The position numbers were made by a program, and so were the translations under genes. The notes beneath the pieces were generated by a model. The model saw only the letters and a program-made list of their open reading frames with translations, had not been told where the DNA came from and did not search any database. From Arthrobacter alpinus (lineage in GTDB: Bacteria > Actinomycetota > Actinomycetes > Actinomycetales > Micrococcaceae): a DNA stretch of 64,000 nt. Each line of letters starts with the position of its first letter. Position 1 is the first letter of the stretch. The stretch lies in the NCBI RefSeq assembly GCF_900105965.1, contig NZ_FNTV01000001.1, positions 806,001 to 870,000 on the forward strand, read 5' to 3'. Positions 55,583 to 64,000 of this stretch are shown piece by piece.

Positions 55583-57412
55583 ATGGCAGCAGTGGCACAG
55601 AAACCCACCCAGTCAGCACGTGGTGCAACTGCACAGCAACTGAACAAGGTTGGCCGCACGCGCATGCGCGGTGGCTTCATCCTGATGATGGCCTTCTTGT
55701 TGCTCATTGCCGGCCGGCTTGTCATGGTGCAGGGACTAGACGTGGGCAATATGGCCCAGGCTGCAGAGAATCAGCGCACCGTTGAACAGACGCTGCCGGC
55801 CGTTCGCGGCAAAATCATCGATGCAAAAGGAAACGTTCTCGCCGAGAGCATCATTCGCTTTGACATCACCGTGGCCCAAAACAATCTGGCCGAGGTGGAA
55901 GACTTTGAACACCGCGAGGTAAACCCGGACACGGGTGAGGTTACGAAGACCGTCTATACAAAGGATCAGGGCTTGGCCCAGTTGGCCGGTGTTCTGGGGC
56001 TGACATTCGAAGACGTCAAGAAGAAAGCAACCGGAACAGCAAACTTCAACTACATTGCCAGGGATGTCAGTCCCTTGGTGGAGAAGAAGGTAGCCGAGCT
56101 CGGTATTCCGGGCATCTACCCGCAAACCATCACCAAACGCGTTTATCCCATGGGCGCCGTGGGAGGCCCGATTGTGGGTTTCCTCGACTCGGACGGAACA
56201 CCACTGGCCGGCATTGAGCAGACCATGGACAAGCAGCTCACCGGAACCGACGGAAAACGCACCTTCCAGGCCGGCAAGAACGGCATCATTATTCCCACGG
56301 CACCGGTGCGCACCGAACCGGCCATTGACGGCCAAACGGTCAAGCTCACCATTGACCAAGACATCCAGTACTACGCGCAGCAAGCCGCCCAGCAACAAAA
56401 AGAACAGTACAGCGCAGACTGGGCCAGCATCAGCGTCATCGAGGCCAAGACAGGCAAGGTCATTGCCCTCGCCGACAGCGATTCCTACGATCCAAATGAC
56501 GTGGGTGCCTCGCAGGAAGCCAATATTGGATCACGAACCGTCAGCTCCGTTGTGGAACCGGGCTCGACCAGCAAGATCATGACGGCAGCGGCCCTGGTTC
56601 AGGAAGGGCTTGCCACGCCGCAGAGCCAGTTCCTTGTGCCTCCAACCCTGACCGTTGACGGGCAGACGTTCTCCGACTCCTTTGTTCATGGAACAGAAAA
56701 GCGAACCTTGTCCGGCATCATCGCCGATTCCATGAACACCGGCACCGTCATGGCCGGTTCAAAGCTCAGCCTGCAACAACGCTATGACTACATGCGCAAG
56801 TTTGGCGTTGGCGAAAAGACCGGCATCCCGCTCCCTGGTGAGAGTCCCGGTATTTTGGCCGATTGGCGGAATTGGGATGGCCGCCAACAGTACACGGTGC
56901 TGTTCGGCCAGGGTGTGGCGCAAACGCCGTTGCAGACAACCATGGTCTTCCAGACCATCGCCAACAACGGCGTTCGGCTCAAGCCGGCCTTGATCGATTC
57001 ATTCACCCACGCAGACGGCACCGTGGACACGGTGCCGCAAGCCCCCGGGGTGGAAGTTGTCAGCCCGGCAACCGCGCAAGACGCCAGGGACATGCTGGAG
57101 GGCGTGGTGACCATGACCGATTACAAGGTTGTCAACATTCCCGGCTACCGCACCGGTGGCAAGACAGGGACCTCGGAGGCGCCCGCCGACAATGGCGTGG
57201 GCTTTGACGGCTACACCTCATCCTTCATTGGCATGGCCCCCATGGATGATCCCAAGTATGTGGTGGGTATTACGGTCCAACGCCCCAAGGGAAGCATCTA
57301 TGGCGTCACGCAGGGGTATACGTTTAATCAGGTGATGGGACAGGTCCTGCGCAGCTACGATGTGCCGCCGTCCACCACCCCTCCGGTCAAGTTGCCGAAG
57401 TTCTACGAGTAG
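55583..57412 (+). CDS. ftsI: Septal peptidoglycan transpeptidase FtsI (PBP3/PbpB)
   Basis: A 609-residue class B penicillin-binding protein. A membrane anchor lies near residues 33-53. The dimerisation domain (PAVRGKIIDAKGNVLAESI) is followed by the transpeptidase domain with SxxK nucleophile GSTSK (Ser near 328), SMN and KTGTSE near residue 527. It cross-links peptidoglycan at the septum with FtsW. AAGGA abuts the ATG at 55583, so GTG at 55592 (9-nt spacing) may be the true start. A 6-bp hairpin CAGGCG/CGCCTG lies in the 64-nt gap upstream. Confidence 0.95.
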   Translation: MAAVAQKPTQSARGATAQQLNKVGRTRMRGGFILMMAFLLLIAGRLVMVQGLDVGNMAQAAENQRTVEQTLPAVRGKIIDAKGNVLAESIIRFDITVAQNNLAEVEDFEHREVNPDTGEVTKTVYTKDQGLAQLAGVLGLTFEDVKKKATGTANFNYIARDVSPLVEKKVAELGIPGIYPQTITKRVYPMGAVGGPIVGFLDSDGTPLAGIEQTMDKQLTGTDGKRTFQAGKNGIIIPTAPVRTEPAIDGQTVKLTIDQDIQYYAQQAAQQQKEQYSADWASISVIEAKTGKVIALADSDSYDPNDVGASQEANIGSRTVSSVVEPGSTSKIMTAAALVQEGLATPQSQFLVPPTLTVDGQTFSDSFVHGTEKRTLSGIIADSMNTGTVMAGSKLSLQQRYDYMRKFGVGEKTGIPLPGESPGILADWRNWDGRQQYTVLFGQGVAQTPLQTTMVFQTIANNGVRLKPALIDSFTHADGTVDTVPQAPGVEVVSPATAQDARDMLEGVVTMTDYKVVNIPGYRTGGKTGTSEAPADNGVGFDGYTSSFIGMAPMDDPKYVVGITVQRPKGSIYGVTQGYTFNQVMGQVLRSYDVPPSTTPPVKLPKFYE

Positions 57413-57437
57413 CCGAAGAGTTCGGAGGCGATAAGCG

Positions 57438-59180
57438 ATGAAAGAGAAGGATTTAGTTCAAGTGCCCGTGAATAATTCTCCCGCCCCACTGCGCCCGCAC
57501 CACCATGCGGGTGTGGAATTGGCGGAGTTGGCAGCCTTGGTTGGTGCCACGCTGAGTGACCCAAGAAGTGATGCAAAGCCCTTGCAGCTGCACGGGGTCA
57601 CTTTGGATTCCAGGGCTGTTTGTCCGGGAGATCTCTATGTTGCCCTGCCCGGCGCGCGGGCTCACGGCGCACAATTTGCCGCTCAGGCCGTTGCGGCAGG
57701 TGCCGTTGCGGTCTTGACTGACGACGCCGGCACGAAGCTTTTGGGTGCGGGTGGCTCCGAGCCTGGGCTCAGCGTTCCTGTCCTCACCGTGGCAGATGCC
57801 CGTGCCGTCACGGGTGCAGCCGCCGCGCGGGTCTATGGCGCGTCCGGTCCGAGCGATTCCAACAGCTTGGATGCACTTGAGCTCTTTGCTGTCACGGGAA
57901 CCAACGGCAAGACCACCACGACGTATTTCCTGAACGCATTGTTGCAGGCTCTGGGCAACACCACCGGGCTCATCGGGACCATTGAGATTCTGGCTGGTTC
58001 GGAAGCTATTCCCAGTAAGCTGACCACACCGGAATCCACGGATATCCATGCCTTGCTGGCCGTTATGGCTGAAAAGGGACTCAGCGCGGCGTCCATGGAG
58101 GTCTCCTCTCATGCGCTGGCGTTTGGCCGTGTGGATGCTGTGACGTTCAATGTGGCCGGCTTTACGAACCTCACCCAGGATCACCTTGATCTGCACGGTG
58201 GCATGGAAGGCTATTTTCAGACGAAGGCCGCCCTCTTCACGCCGGAGCATGCGAAGGCTGCCGTGGTCACCATTGATGACGTCTGGGGGCGACGCATGGC
58301 GGCGGCCTGCACAGTACCTGTTGTGACTCTCTCGACGCGCCGGATCGAAGGCGCAGATGATCCGAACCCCATGTGGCAGGTGCGCGATGTTCGACGCGAG
58401 GGAATCGGATCTCGCTTCACCTTGGCCGGACCCGATGGTGCCACTCTCGAGGCCCGCACGGGCCTGCCTGGCGACTTCAACGTGGCCAACGCGGCCCTTG
58501 CGTTGCTGATGGTGACCACGCGCTTGCTGGCGCTGGCCTCCGGGGCCGGCACCGGCGTCGTACCTGCGACAGCCAACGCTGCCCAACAGGTCTTGGCTCG
58601 CATCCAGACGGCATTGGATGACCATGACCCGTTCACGGTTGAAGTGCCTGGGCGCATGCAAATTATTGGCACCGCGCCGGTCGCTGTTGTTGACTTTGCC
58701 CACAACCCCGACGCCCTGGAACGTGCCCTGGACGCGGTTCGGCCGAACGCCCCAGGGGCGCGAGTGATCGCCGTATTTGGTGCTACGGGGGAGCGCGACG
58801 CCACCAAGCGACCCATCATGGGTGCGGTGGTGGCCAGGGGTGCCGACGTGGTGCTCATCACCGATGACGATCCCCACAATGAGGATCCTGCCGCCATTCG
58901 GGCCGAGGTCCTCGCCGGCGCCCATGAAGCCAACCGCAGCGGAGACCTGGGCCGGGTCGTGGAGGAATTTGATTCACGTGCCCAGGCCATTGCCCGCGCC
59001 GTCGAACTGGCCACGCCCCAGGACGTGATTTTGGTTGCAGGACGCGGCCACGAAGTTTACCAAGAGGTCAAGGGCGTCAACATTTCCCTCGACGACAGGG
59101 TCGAGTTGCGGACGGCACTGGCCTCCCGTGGATTCCCCCTGAGCGATACAAGCAAGATAGAGTCCTCAACTGATGATTGA
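57438..59180 (+). CDS. murE: UDP-MurNAc-tripeptide synthetase, probable L-lysine type
   Basis: A 580-residue Mur ligase adding the third stem-peptide residue. The ATP loop is VTGTNGKTTTTYFLNALL near residue 155. [21 protein letters not shown] and TNLTQDHLDLHGGMEGYFQ carry the substrate and carbamoyl-lysine region. The amino-acid-selecting loop reads TDDDPHNEDP instead of the DNPR of meso-DAP enzymes, so L-Lys is the likely substrate. ATG follows GGAGG by 10 nt. It overlaps murF by 8 nt. Confidence 0.95.
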   Translation: MKEKDLVQVPVNNSPAPLRPHHHAGVELAELAALVGATLSDPRSDAKPLQLHGVTLDSRAVCPGDLYVALPGARAHGAQFAAQAVAAGAVAVLTDDAGTKLLGAGGSEPGLSVPVLTVADARAVTGAAAARVYGASGPSDSNSLDALELFAVTGTNGKTTTTYFLNALLQALGNTTGLIGTIEILAGSEAIPSKLTTPESTDIHALLAVMAEKGLSAASMEVSSHALAFGRVDAVTFNVAGFTNLTQDHLDLHGGMEGYFQTKAALFTPEHAKAAVVTIDDVWGRRMAAACTVPVVTLSTRRIEGADDPNPMWQVRDVRREGIGSRFTLAGPDGATLEARTGLPGDFNVANAALALLMVTTRLLALASGAGTGVVPATANAAQQVLARIQTALDDHDPFTVEVPGRMQIIGTAPVAVVDFAHNPDALERALDAVRPNAPGARVIAVFGATGERDATKRPIMGAVVARGADVVLITDDDPHNEDPAAIRAEVLAGAHEANRSGDLGRVVEEFDSRAQAIARAVELATPQDVILVAGRGHEVYQEVKGVNISLDDRVELRTALASRGFPLSDTSKIESSTDD

Positions 59181-60678
59181 TTTTTCTGCGGCCCAAATTG
59201 CCGAACTGACCGGTGGGACGCTGTCCGCCGGCACCGACCCTGCCACGCGCATTGACGTGGCCACGATTGCCACCGATTCCCGCGAGGCAACACCCGGTGG
59301 AATGTATGTGGCGAAGGCCGGTGAACACGCGGACGGCCACGATTTCATGGCCGCCGCCTTTGGTGCCGGTGCCGTATTGGCCCTGGCCGAGCGGACCGTC
59401 CCTGCGGACGACGCCGGAGCGCACTTCCCTGCTGTGATCGTCGCCGACGCGGTGCTCGCCATGGGGACGCTGGCTGCCGAGGTGGTGCGCCGAATTCGTG
59501 CGCATTCCCCTCTCACCGTCATTGGTATCACCGGCTCCGCCGGCAAGACCACCACCAAGGACCTCCTGGGTGGCATCCTGTCCCCGGTGGGCGCCACAGT
59601 GGCGCCGGTTGGCTCGTACAACGGTGAGGTTGGGGTTCCTTTAACGGTGTTCCGTGCCGATGAAGATACCCGTTTTCTCATTATTGAAATGGGTGCCACC
59701 AAGATTGGCCACATCGCCTATTTGAGTGCCATGGTGCAGCCGGATCTTGGTGTGGTGCTTTGCGTGGGCAGTGCTCATGCTGGCGAGTTTGGTTCGATCG
59801 AGAACATTGCCGCCGCCAAGGGTGAGCTTGTGGAGGCGCTAAGCCCAACGGGCCGGGCCCTGTTGAACTTTGATGATGCGCGGGTTCGGGCCATGGCCCA
59901 GCGTTCCGGCGCACCAATCACGTTTTTTAGTAGCGCAGACGCCGCCGTCGACGAGTCCGGACAGAACATGCTTCAGGCGCGGAATGTGCGTACGAACGCG
60001 CAGGGCGAGCCGGAATTTGATCTGGCGTTCCCCGGCGATGCGGGCGAATACAAGGTGCACAGCAAGCTGTTGGGGCTCCATCACGTGGCCAACCTGCTGG
60101 CCGCCGCCTCGGCCGCACACGCCGTTGGCGTCGCTCCCGAGCTCATTGTGGCCTCGCTGAACGAACAGCGTGCGGCAAGCCGATACCGGATGGAACGCAC
60201 GGATCGCAGCGACGGTGTCACAGTGGTCAACGATGCTTACAACGCCAACCCTGAGTCCATGCGGGCCGCGCTGCGGACCCTGGCTGAGCTCGGCGGAAGC
60301 GGCGCACGCCGTACCTGGGCCGTGCTGGGGGAGATGCTGGAACTGGGCGAGGACTCGGTGTTGGAACACGACGCCGTCGGCCGTGTGGCCGTGCGCCTGA
60401 ACATCTCTCGGCTGCTGGTGGTTGGCACCGGAGCCCGGGCCATGCACGTGGGTGCCGTCATGGAGGGATCGTGGGGGAATGAGTCAATGTTCCTCCCCGA
60501 CGCCGAGGCGGCCTATGAGATTTTGAGTGCCGAGTTGGCGCCCGGAGACGTGGTTTTGTTCAAGTCCTCCAACGGCGCTGGACTGCGCTTCTTGGGTGAT
60601 CGGATAGCATTACCCACGGGGAATGACCCCATCAAGACAAGTGAGCCCACCCTAGGTGAAAGGACTGCCCAGCCGTGA
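59173..60678 (+). CDS. murF: UDP-MurNAc-tripeptide-D-Ala-D-Ala ligase
   Basis: A 501-residue Mur ligase completing the pentapeptide. The ATP loop GITGSAGKTTTKDLLGGIL is near residue 117; IEMGATKIGHIAYLS and VVNDAYNANPESMRAALRTL are MurF signatures. Somewhat longer than E. coli MurF, as usual for actinobacteria. It overlaps murE by 8 nt and mraY by 4 nt (GTGA). Confidence 0.96.
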   Translation: MIDFSAAQIAELTGGTLSAGTDPATRIDVATIATDSREATPGGMYVAKAGEHADGHDFMAAAFGAGAVLALAERTVPADDAGAHFPAVIVADAVLAMGTLAAEVVRRIRAHSPLTVIGITGSAGKTTTKDLLGGILSPVGATVAPVGSYNGEVGVPLTVFRADEDTRFLIIEMGATKIGHIAYLSAMVQPDLGVVLCVGSAHAGEFGSIENIAAAKGELVEALSPTGRALLNFDDARVRAMAQRSGAPITFFSSADAAVDESGQNMLQARNVRTNAQGEPEFDLAFPGDAGEYKVHSKLLGLHHVANLLAAASAAHAVGVAPELIVASLNEQRAASRYRMERTDRSDGVTVVNDAYNANPESMRAALRTLAELGGSGARRTWAVLGEMLELGEDSVLEHDAVGRVAVRLNISRLLVVGTGARAMHVGAVMEGSWGNESMFLPDAEAAYEILSAELAPGDVVLFKSSNGAGLRFLGDRIALPTGNDPIKTSEPTLGERTAQP

Positions 60679-61787
60679 TCGCATTGCTCATTGGTGCAGG
60701 CTTGGCCTTGGCCTTTGCCATGGTCGGCACCCCATTGTTTATCCGTTTCCTTGTCAAGCAAGGGTACGGACAGATCATCCGCGAGGACGGTCCCACAAGC
60801 CACCAAATCAAGCGCGGCACACCCACCATGGGTGGCACCGTTTTTGTGGGCGCCGTCGTGGCCGCCTACTTCATCACGCACGTGATTGTGTGGCTCCTCA
60901 ACCCGAATTCCGCCGGTCCTTCGGCGTCGGGCCTGCTCATGATTTACCTCATGGTGGGCATGGGCCTGGTTGGTTTCTTGGACGATTTCCTAAAAATCAC
61001 CAAGCAGCACAACACCGGGCTGAACCCCAAGGGCAAGCTCATTGGACAAGCCGTTGTGGGCATCTCCTTCGCCGTCATGGCGTTGGGCTTCCCCGATGAG
61101 GCCGGGCGCACCCCGGCAAGCACCTTCATCTCCTTTGCCCGCGACATCCCGGCCTTGAACCTGGCCTTCGCCGGGGCCGGGCTGGGCGTGGTGCTGTTCA
61201 TTCTCTGGTCCAATCTGATCATTACTGCTGCCACCAACGGAGTTAACCTCACCGACGGGCTCGATGGCTTGGCCACTGGTGCGTCGATTCTGGTCTTCGG
61301 GGCGTACACCTTGATCGGTATCTGGCAGAGCAGCCAGGCCTGTGGATCCCATAAGGTGACCAGCGAATCAGTCTGCTACGAGGTCCGTGACCCGTTGGAT
61401 CTGGCGCTTGTTGCCGCCATCATGTTTGCGGCCCTGATTGGTTTCCTCTGGTGGAACACCTCTCCCGCGAAGATCTTCATGGGCGACACCGGCTCGCTGG
61501 CCATCGGCGGAGCCATGGCAGGGTTTGCCATCCTCTCGCGCACCGAAATTCTGTTGGCCATCATCGGCGGCCTCTTCGTCATCATCTCCCTCTCCGTCAT
61601 CATCCAGGTCGGCTTCTTTAAGCTTTCCAAGGGCAAACGCGTGTTCCTTATGGCTCCGCTGCAGCACCACTTTGAACTCAAGGGGTGGCGCGAGGTGACA
61701 GTTGTTGTTCGTTTCTGGATCCTGGCTGGCCTCCTGGTCGCCGTGGGACTCGGAGCTTTTTATGCTGAATGGATTGTTCGACTGTGA
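60675..61787 (+). CDS. mraY: Phospho-N-acetylmuramoyl-pentapeptide transferase
   Basis: A 370-residue integral membrane enzyme with ten membrane segments, making lipid I from UDP-MurNAc-pentapeptide and undecaprenyl phosphate. Active-site motifs are GFLDDFLKITKQHN (Asp-Asp pair near residue 98), NLTDGLDGLATG (near 195) and FMGDTGSLAIGG (near 272). The C-terminal FLMAPLQHHFELKGW carries the His motif. The GTG start overlaps the murF stop. Confidence 0.97.
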   Translation: MIALLIGAGLALAFAMVGTPLFIRFLVKQGYGQIIREDGPTSHQIKRGTPTMGGTVFVGAVVAAYFITHVIVWLLNPNSAGPSASGLLMIYLMVGMGLVGFLDDFLKITKQHNTGLNPKGKLIGQAVVGISFAVMALGFPDEAGRTPASTFISFARDIPALNLAFAGAGLGVVLFILWSNLIITAATNGVNLTDGLDGLATGASILVFGAYTLIGIWQSSQACGSHKVTSESVCYEVRDPLDLALVAAIMFAALIGFLWWNTSPAKIFMGDTGSLAIGGAMAGFAILSRTEILLAIIGGLFVIISLSVIIQVGFFKLSKGKRVFLMAPLQHHFELKGWREVTVVVRFWILAGLLVAVGLGAFYAEWIVRL

Positions 61788-63322
61788 CCGCACCAGAAAA
61801 CCGGCTTGAATCGCTAACAAGTTGGGATGCCGACTGGTCACAACTGCGCGTTGTGGTCACAGGTATCAGCAAGACCGGCTTCTCCGTGGCCGACACCCTG
61901 GCTGAGCTGGGTGCGCACGTTGTGGTGGTTGCCGCCTCCGAGGATGAAACGGCCCTGGCCAACGCCGACACGCTCAAGATTGTGGGCGTCAAGGACGTCA
62001 TCCTCGGCCAGGAGACCTCAACGGTGCTTCCGCTGGTTGGCGGCCTTCCGGCGGAACTTGTTGTTACAAGTCCCGGCTTCAAGCCCAGCCATCCGCTGTT
62101 GGCTGCCGCTGCCGCCGCGGGCATTCCCATTTGGGGAGATGTTGAACTGGCGTGGCGTGTACGCACCAAAGCCGGGCGGAAGACCGCCGAATGGATCACC
62201 ATCACCGGTACCAACGGCAAGACCACAACCACCACCATGGTTGAGTCCATGCTGCAGGCGGCCGGATTGCGGGCCATCGCGGCCGGCAACATAGGCACCC
62301 CCATCCTGGACGCTGTCCGCGACCCTGAGGGCTACGACGCCCTCGCCGTTGAGCTCTCAACGTTCCAGCTGCATTGGAGCGAGTCACTGGCTCCAGTGTC
62401 CAGCGTCTGCCTGAATCTTGCCGAGGACCACGTTGACTGGCACGGCAGCTTTGAGGCCTATGCTGCCGACAAGGCCAAGATCTACTCGAACACCAAGATC
62501 GCCTGCGTTTACAACGCTGAGCAGATTGAAACCGAACGCATGGTTCAGGAAGCCGATGTCCAGGAAGGCTGCCGGGCCGTGGGCTTCACAACCGGCATCC
62601 CGGCCATCAGCATGGTTGGTGTTGTCGAAGGTCTTCTCGTAGACCGGGCGTTCATCGCAGAACGTAAGGACTCAGCCGCCGAATTGGCCAGCATGAGCGA
62701 TATTGGCGAACTCGTCCCGCGCCATCTGGTAGCCAATGCGGCCGCCGCGGCGGCACTGGTATTGGCCTATGGCCTGACGCCCAAAGACGTGCGCAAAGGT
62801 TTGCAGAACTACCACAATGGCGATCACCGGATTCAGCCCGTGGCGAGTTCGGGCGGGGTGCTTTGGGTCAACGATTCCAAGGCCACAAACCCGCACGCGG
62901 CATCAGCGTCCCTTTCCGCCTTCAAACCCGTGATTTGGATTGCGGGTGGATTGCCCAAGGGCGTGAACTTTGATGCTTTGGTCAAAGAACACGCGGCACG
63001 TCTGAAGGCCGTGGTGTTGATCGGTGCAGATACCTCCGCTCTGGCCGGGGCCCTCGAGCGTGAGGCTCCCGGAGTTCAGGTCTTCACCACACGGGCCGAA
63101 GGTGGTCGGCATACAGACGCCGAGGTCCTGCGCGGCGATGCGGTCATGGCCGAGGCCGTTGCCGTGGCGGCATCGCTGGCAGTCGACGGCGACACCGTCC
63201 TGATGGCGCCGGCGTCGGCCTCCATGGATCAATTTTCTTCCTACGCCCACCGCGGCCAAGCGTTCATCGACGCGGTCCGCGAGCTGCTGGAATCACAGAC
63301 AAGCGTCAACAAGGAGTCCTAG
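61784..63322 (+). CDS. murD: UDP-MurNAc-L-Ala-D-Glu ligase
   Basis: A 512-residue enzyme adding D-Glu to UDP-MurNAc-L-Ala. The N-terminal Rossmann part is VVVTGISKTGFSVADTLAEL, the ATP loop ITGTNGKTTTTTMVESML, and the C-terminal domain has WVNDSKATNPHAASASL. Start GTG 61784 in a GTGA overlap with mraY is preferred; ATG 61769 would overlap mraY by 19 nt and has GGAG 13 nt upstream. Its stop overlaps the ftsW start by one base. Confidence 0.95.
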   Translation: MTAPENRLESLTSWDADWSQLRVVVTGISKTGFSVADTLAELGAHVVVVAASEDETALANADTLKIVGVKDVILGQETSTVLPLVGGLPAELVVTSPGFKPSHPLLAAAAAAGIPIWGDVELAWRVRTKAGRKTAEWITITGTNGKTTTTTMVESMLQAAGLRAIAAGNIGTPILDAVRDPEGYDALAVELSTFQLHWSESLAPVSSVCLNLAEDHVDWHGSFEAYAADKAKIYSNTKIACVYNAEQIETERMVQEADVQEGCRAVGFTTGIPAISMVGVVEGLLVDRAFIAERKDSAAELASMSDIGELVPRHLVANAAAAAALVLAYGLTPKDVRKGLQNYHNGDHRIQPVASSGGVLWVNDSKATNPHAASASLSAFKPVIWIAGGLPKGVNFDALVKEHAARLKAVVLIGADTSALAGALEREAPGVQVFTTRAEGGRHTDAEVLRGDAVMAEAVAVAASLAVDGDTVLMAPASASMDQFSSYAHRGQAFIDAVRELLESQTSVNKES

Positions 63323-64000
63323 TGGCCAAGACCCCCACACAGCCAGGCTCACCCGCCGCACGCGCAGCGCAGGCCAAAGCTGCTGTGGAACCGGCCAAGG
63401 CAGCAAGCTCCAAGGCAAGTGCACCCGCCGAAAAGGTTCGCTTGTTCTCGCGTTACCGCAGCTGGTTCAACGGCAAGGTAGGGCGGCCCACGGCAACCTA
63501 CTACTGGATTATCGGTACCACCGTGACGCTAACCCTCATTGGGCGCATGACGGTGCTTTCGGCGTCGACAGCTGAGACGATTTCCGAAGGCAAGGATCCG
63601 TACGAGCTTTTTATTCGTGAATCACAGTTCGCCGTGGGCGGTCTGATCCTGATGTTCATCCTTTCCTGTGTGCCACCACGGGTGCTGCGAAAGCTCGGCT
63701 GGCCCCTGTTGATCCTGGCACTGGTCCTCTTGGCGTTGATCTTCTCGCCACTGGGCATCGATATCAACGGAAACCTGAACTGGTTGGCGTTGGGTCCGGT
63801 GACATTCCAGCCTTCAGAGGCTGCGAAACTGGCCCTGGCCATCTGGATCGGGGCAGTGCTCTCGCTCAAGGGCACCCTCGTGCGCCAATTCGTTCACGTA
63901 TTGTTGCCGGTTGGCGCAGGCGGGGCGGCAGTTCTGGGATTGATCCTTGGCGGCAAGGACCTGGGCACGGCCATCATTGTTGGCATGATGATTCTCTCCG
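63322..64000 (+). CDS. ftsW: Cell division protein FtsW, N-terminal part
   Basis: The 5' 226 codons of a SEDS-family glycosyltransferase, cut by the window end. A ~65-residue Ala/Lys-rich cytoplasmic tail precedes the first membrane segment. The residues LNWLALGPVTFQPSEAAKLALA carry the SEDS motif, and GLILGGKDLGTAIIVGMM contains the conserved KDLG loop. GTG start with AAGGAG 5 nt upstream. It polymerises glycan strands with FtsI at the septum. Confidence 0.93.
   Translation, partial: MAKTPTQPGSPAARAAQAKAAVEPAKAASSKASAPAEKVRLFSRYRSWFNGKVGRPTATYYWIIGTTVTLTLIGRMTVLSASTAETISEGKDPYELFIRESQFAVGGLILMFILSCVPPRVLRKLGWPLLILALVLLALIFSPLGIDINGNLNWLALGPVTFQPSEAAKLALAIWIGAVLSLKGTLVRQFVHVLLPVGAGGAAVLGLILGGKDLGTAIIVGMMILS

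Overview
The window is chromosomal DNA of a high-GC Gram-positive bacterium, most probably an Arthrobacter-like member of the Micrococcaceae. This rests on the gene order, on actinobacterial protein families (MihF, actinobacterial PyrF and a helicase-motif-less PriA, GarA, FtsR, PknL, an Rv2175c-like regulator), on frequent GTG/TTG starts, and on a MurE whose substrate motif is not the meso-DAP type, which fits the L-Lys peptidoglycan of Arthrobacter. Most of the window is core genome in long, translationally coupled operons.

Layout. 1-3.0 kb: end of aroK, aroB, a TPR protein, efp and nusB, closed by a strong hairpin facing a PrsW-type protease. 4.5-13.5 kb: the pyrimidine operon pyrR-pyrB-pyrC-(membrane protein)-carA-carB-pyrF, headed by a probable PyrR-binding RNA hairpin that contains the pyrR ribosome binding site. 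13.5-19.8 kb: mihF-gmk-rpoZ-coaC-coaB-metK-priA; coaBC, usually one fused gene, is split here. 19.8-21.8 kb: a patch of gene decay with a degenerate DUF222/HNH gene and a lysoplasmalogenase gene interrupted by an in-frame TGA. 21.9-26.7 kb: a GyrI-like protein, an acyl-CoA dehydrogenase, and an operon of a membrane protein, a universal stress protein and two CrcB/Fluc subunits. 26.9-34 kb: gcvH-garA-ftsR-bifunctional nuclease-merR, an orphan ParA and gcvP; this matches the Rv1826-Rv1832 neighbourhood of Mycobacterium tuberculosis. 34-46.8 kb: pyc, a long-chain acyl-CoA synthetase, a ROK glucokinase, a lipase-like hydrolase, an acyltransferase, class II DAHP synthase and a PknL-type kinase broken by a one-base frameshift. 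46.9-52.8 kb: a LysM transglycosylase, the Rv2175c-like regulator, a polyprenyl synthase, a lipoprotein, dinB and a DUF3040 protein. 52.8-64 kb: the division and cell wall cluster mraZ-rsmH-ftsL-ftsI-murE-murF-mraY-murD-ftsW (the last runs off the end).

The most notable non-coding signals are as follows. Two diverged copies of a ~97-nt self-complementary element lie at the 3' ends of converging gene pairs (37652-37749 and 44657-44752); the core is conserved while the outer stems differ completely and still pair. A shared palindrome TTACT-N4-AGTAA lies upstream of both fatty-acid genes. Four phased GTGGAG boxes overlap the mraZ promoter. An 18-bp perfect inverted repeat lies in the first codons of ftsR, and a structured leader precedes mihF. 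I saw no CRISPR array, rRNA, tRNA, intact insertion sequence, prophage or recognisable defence island.
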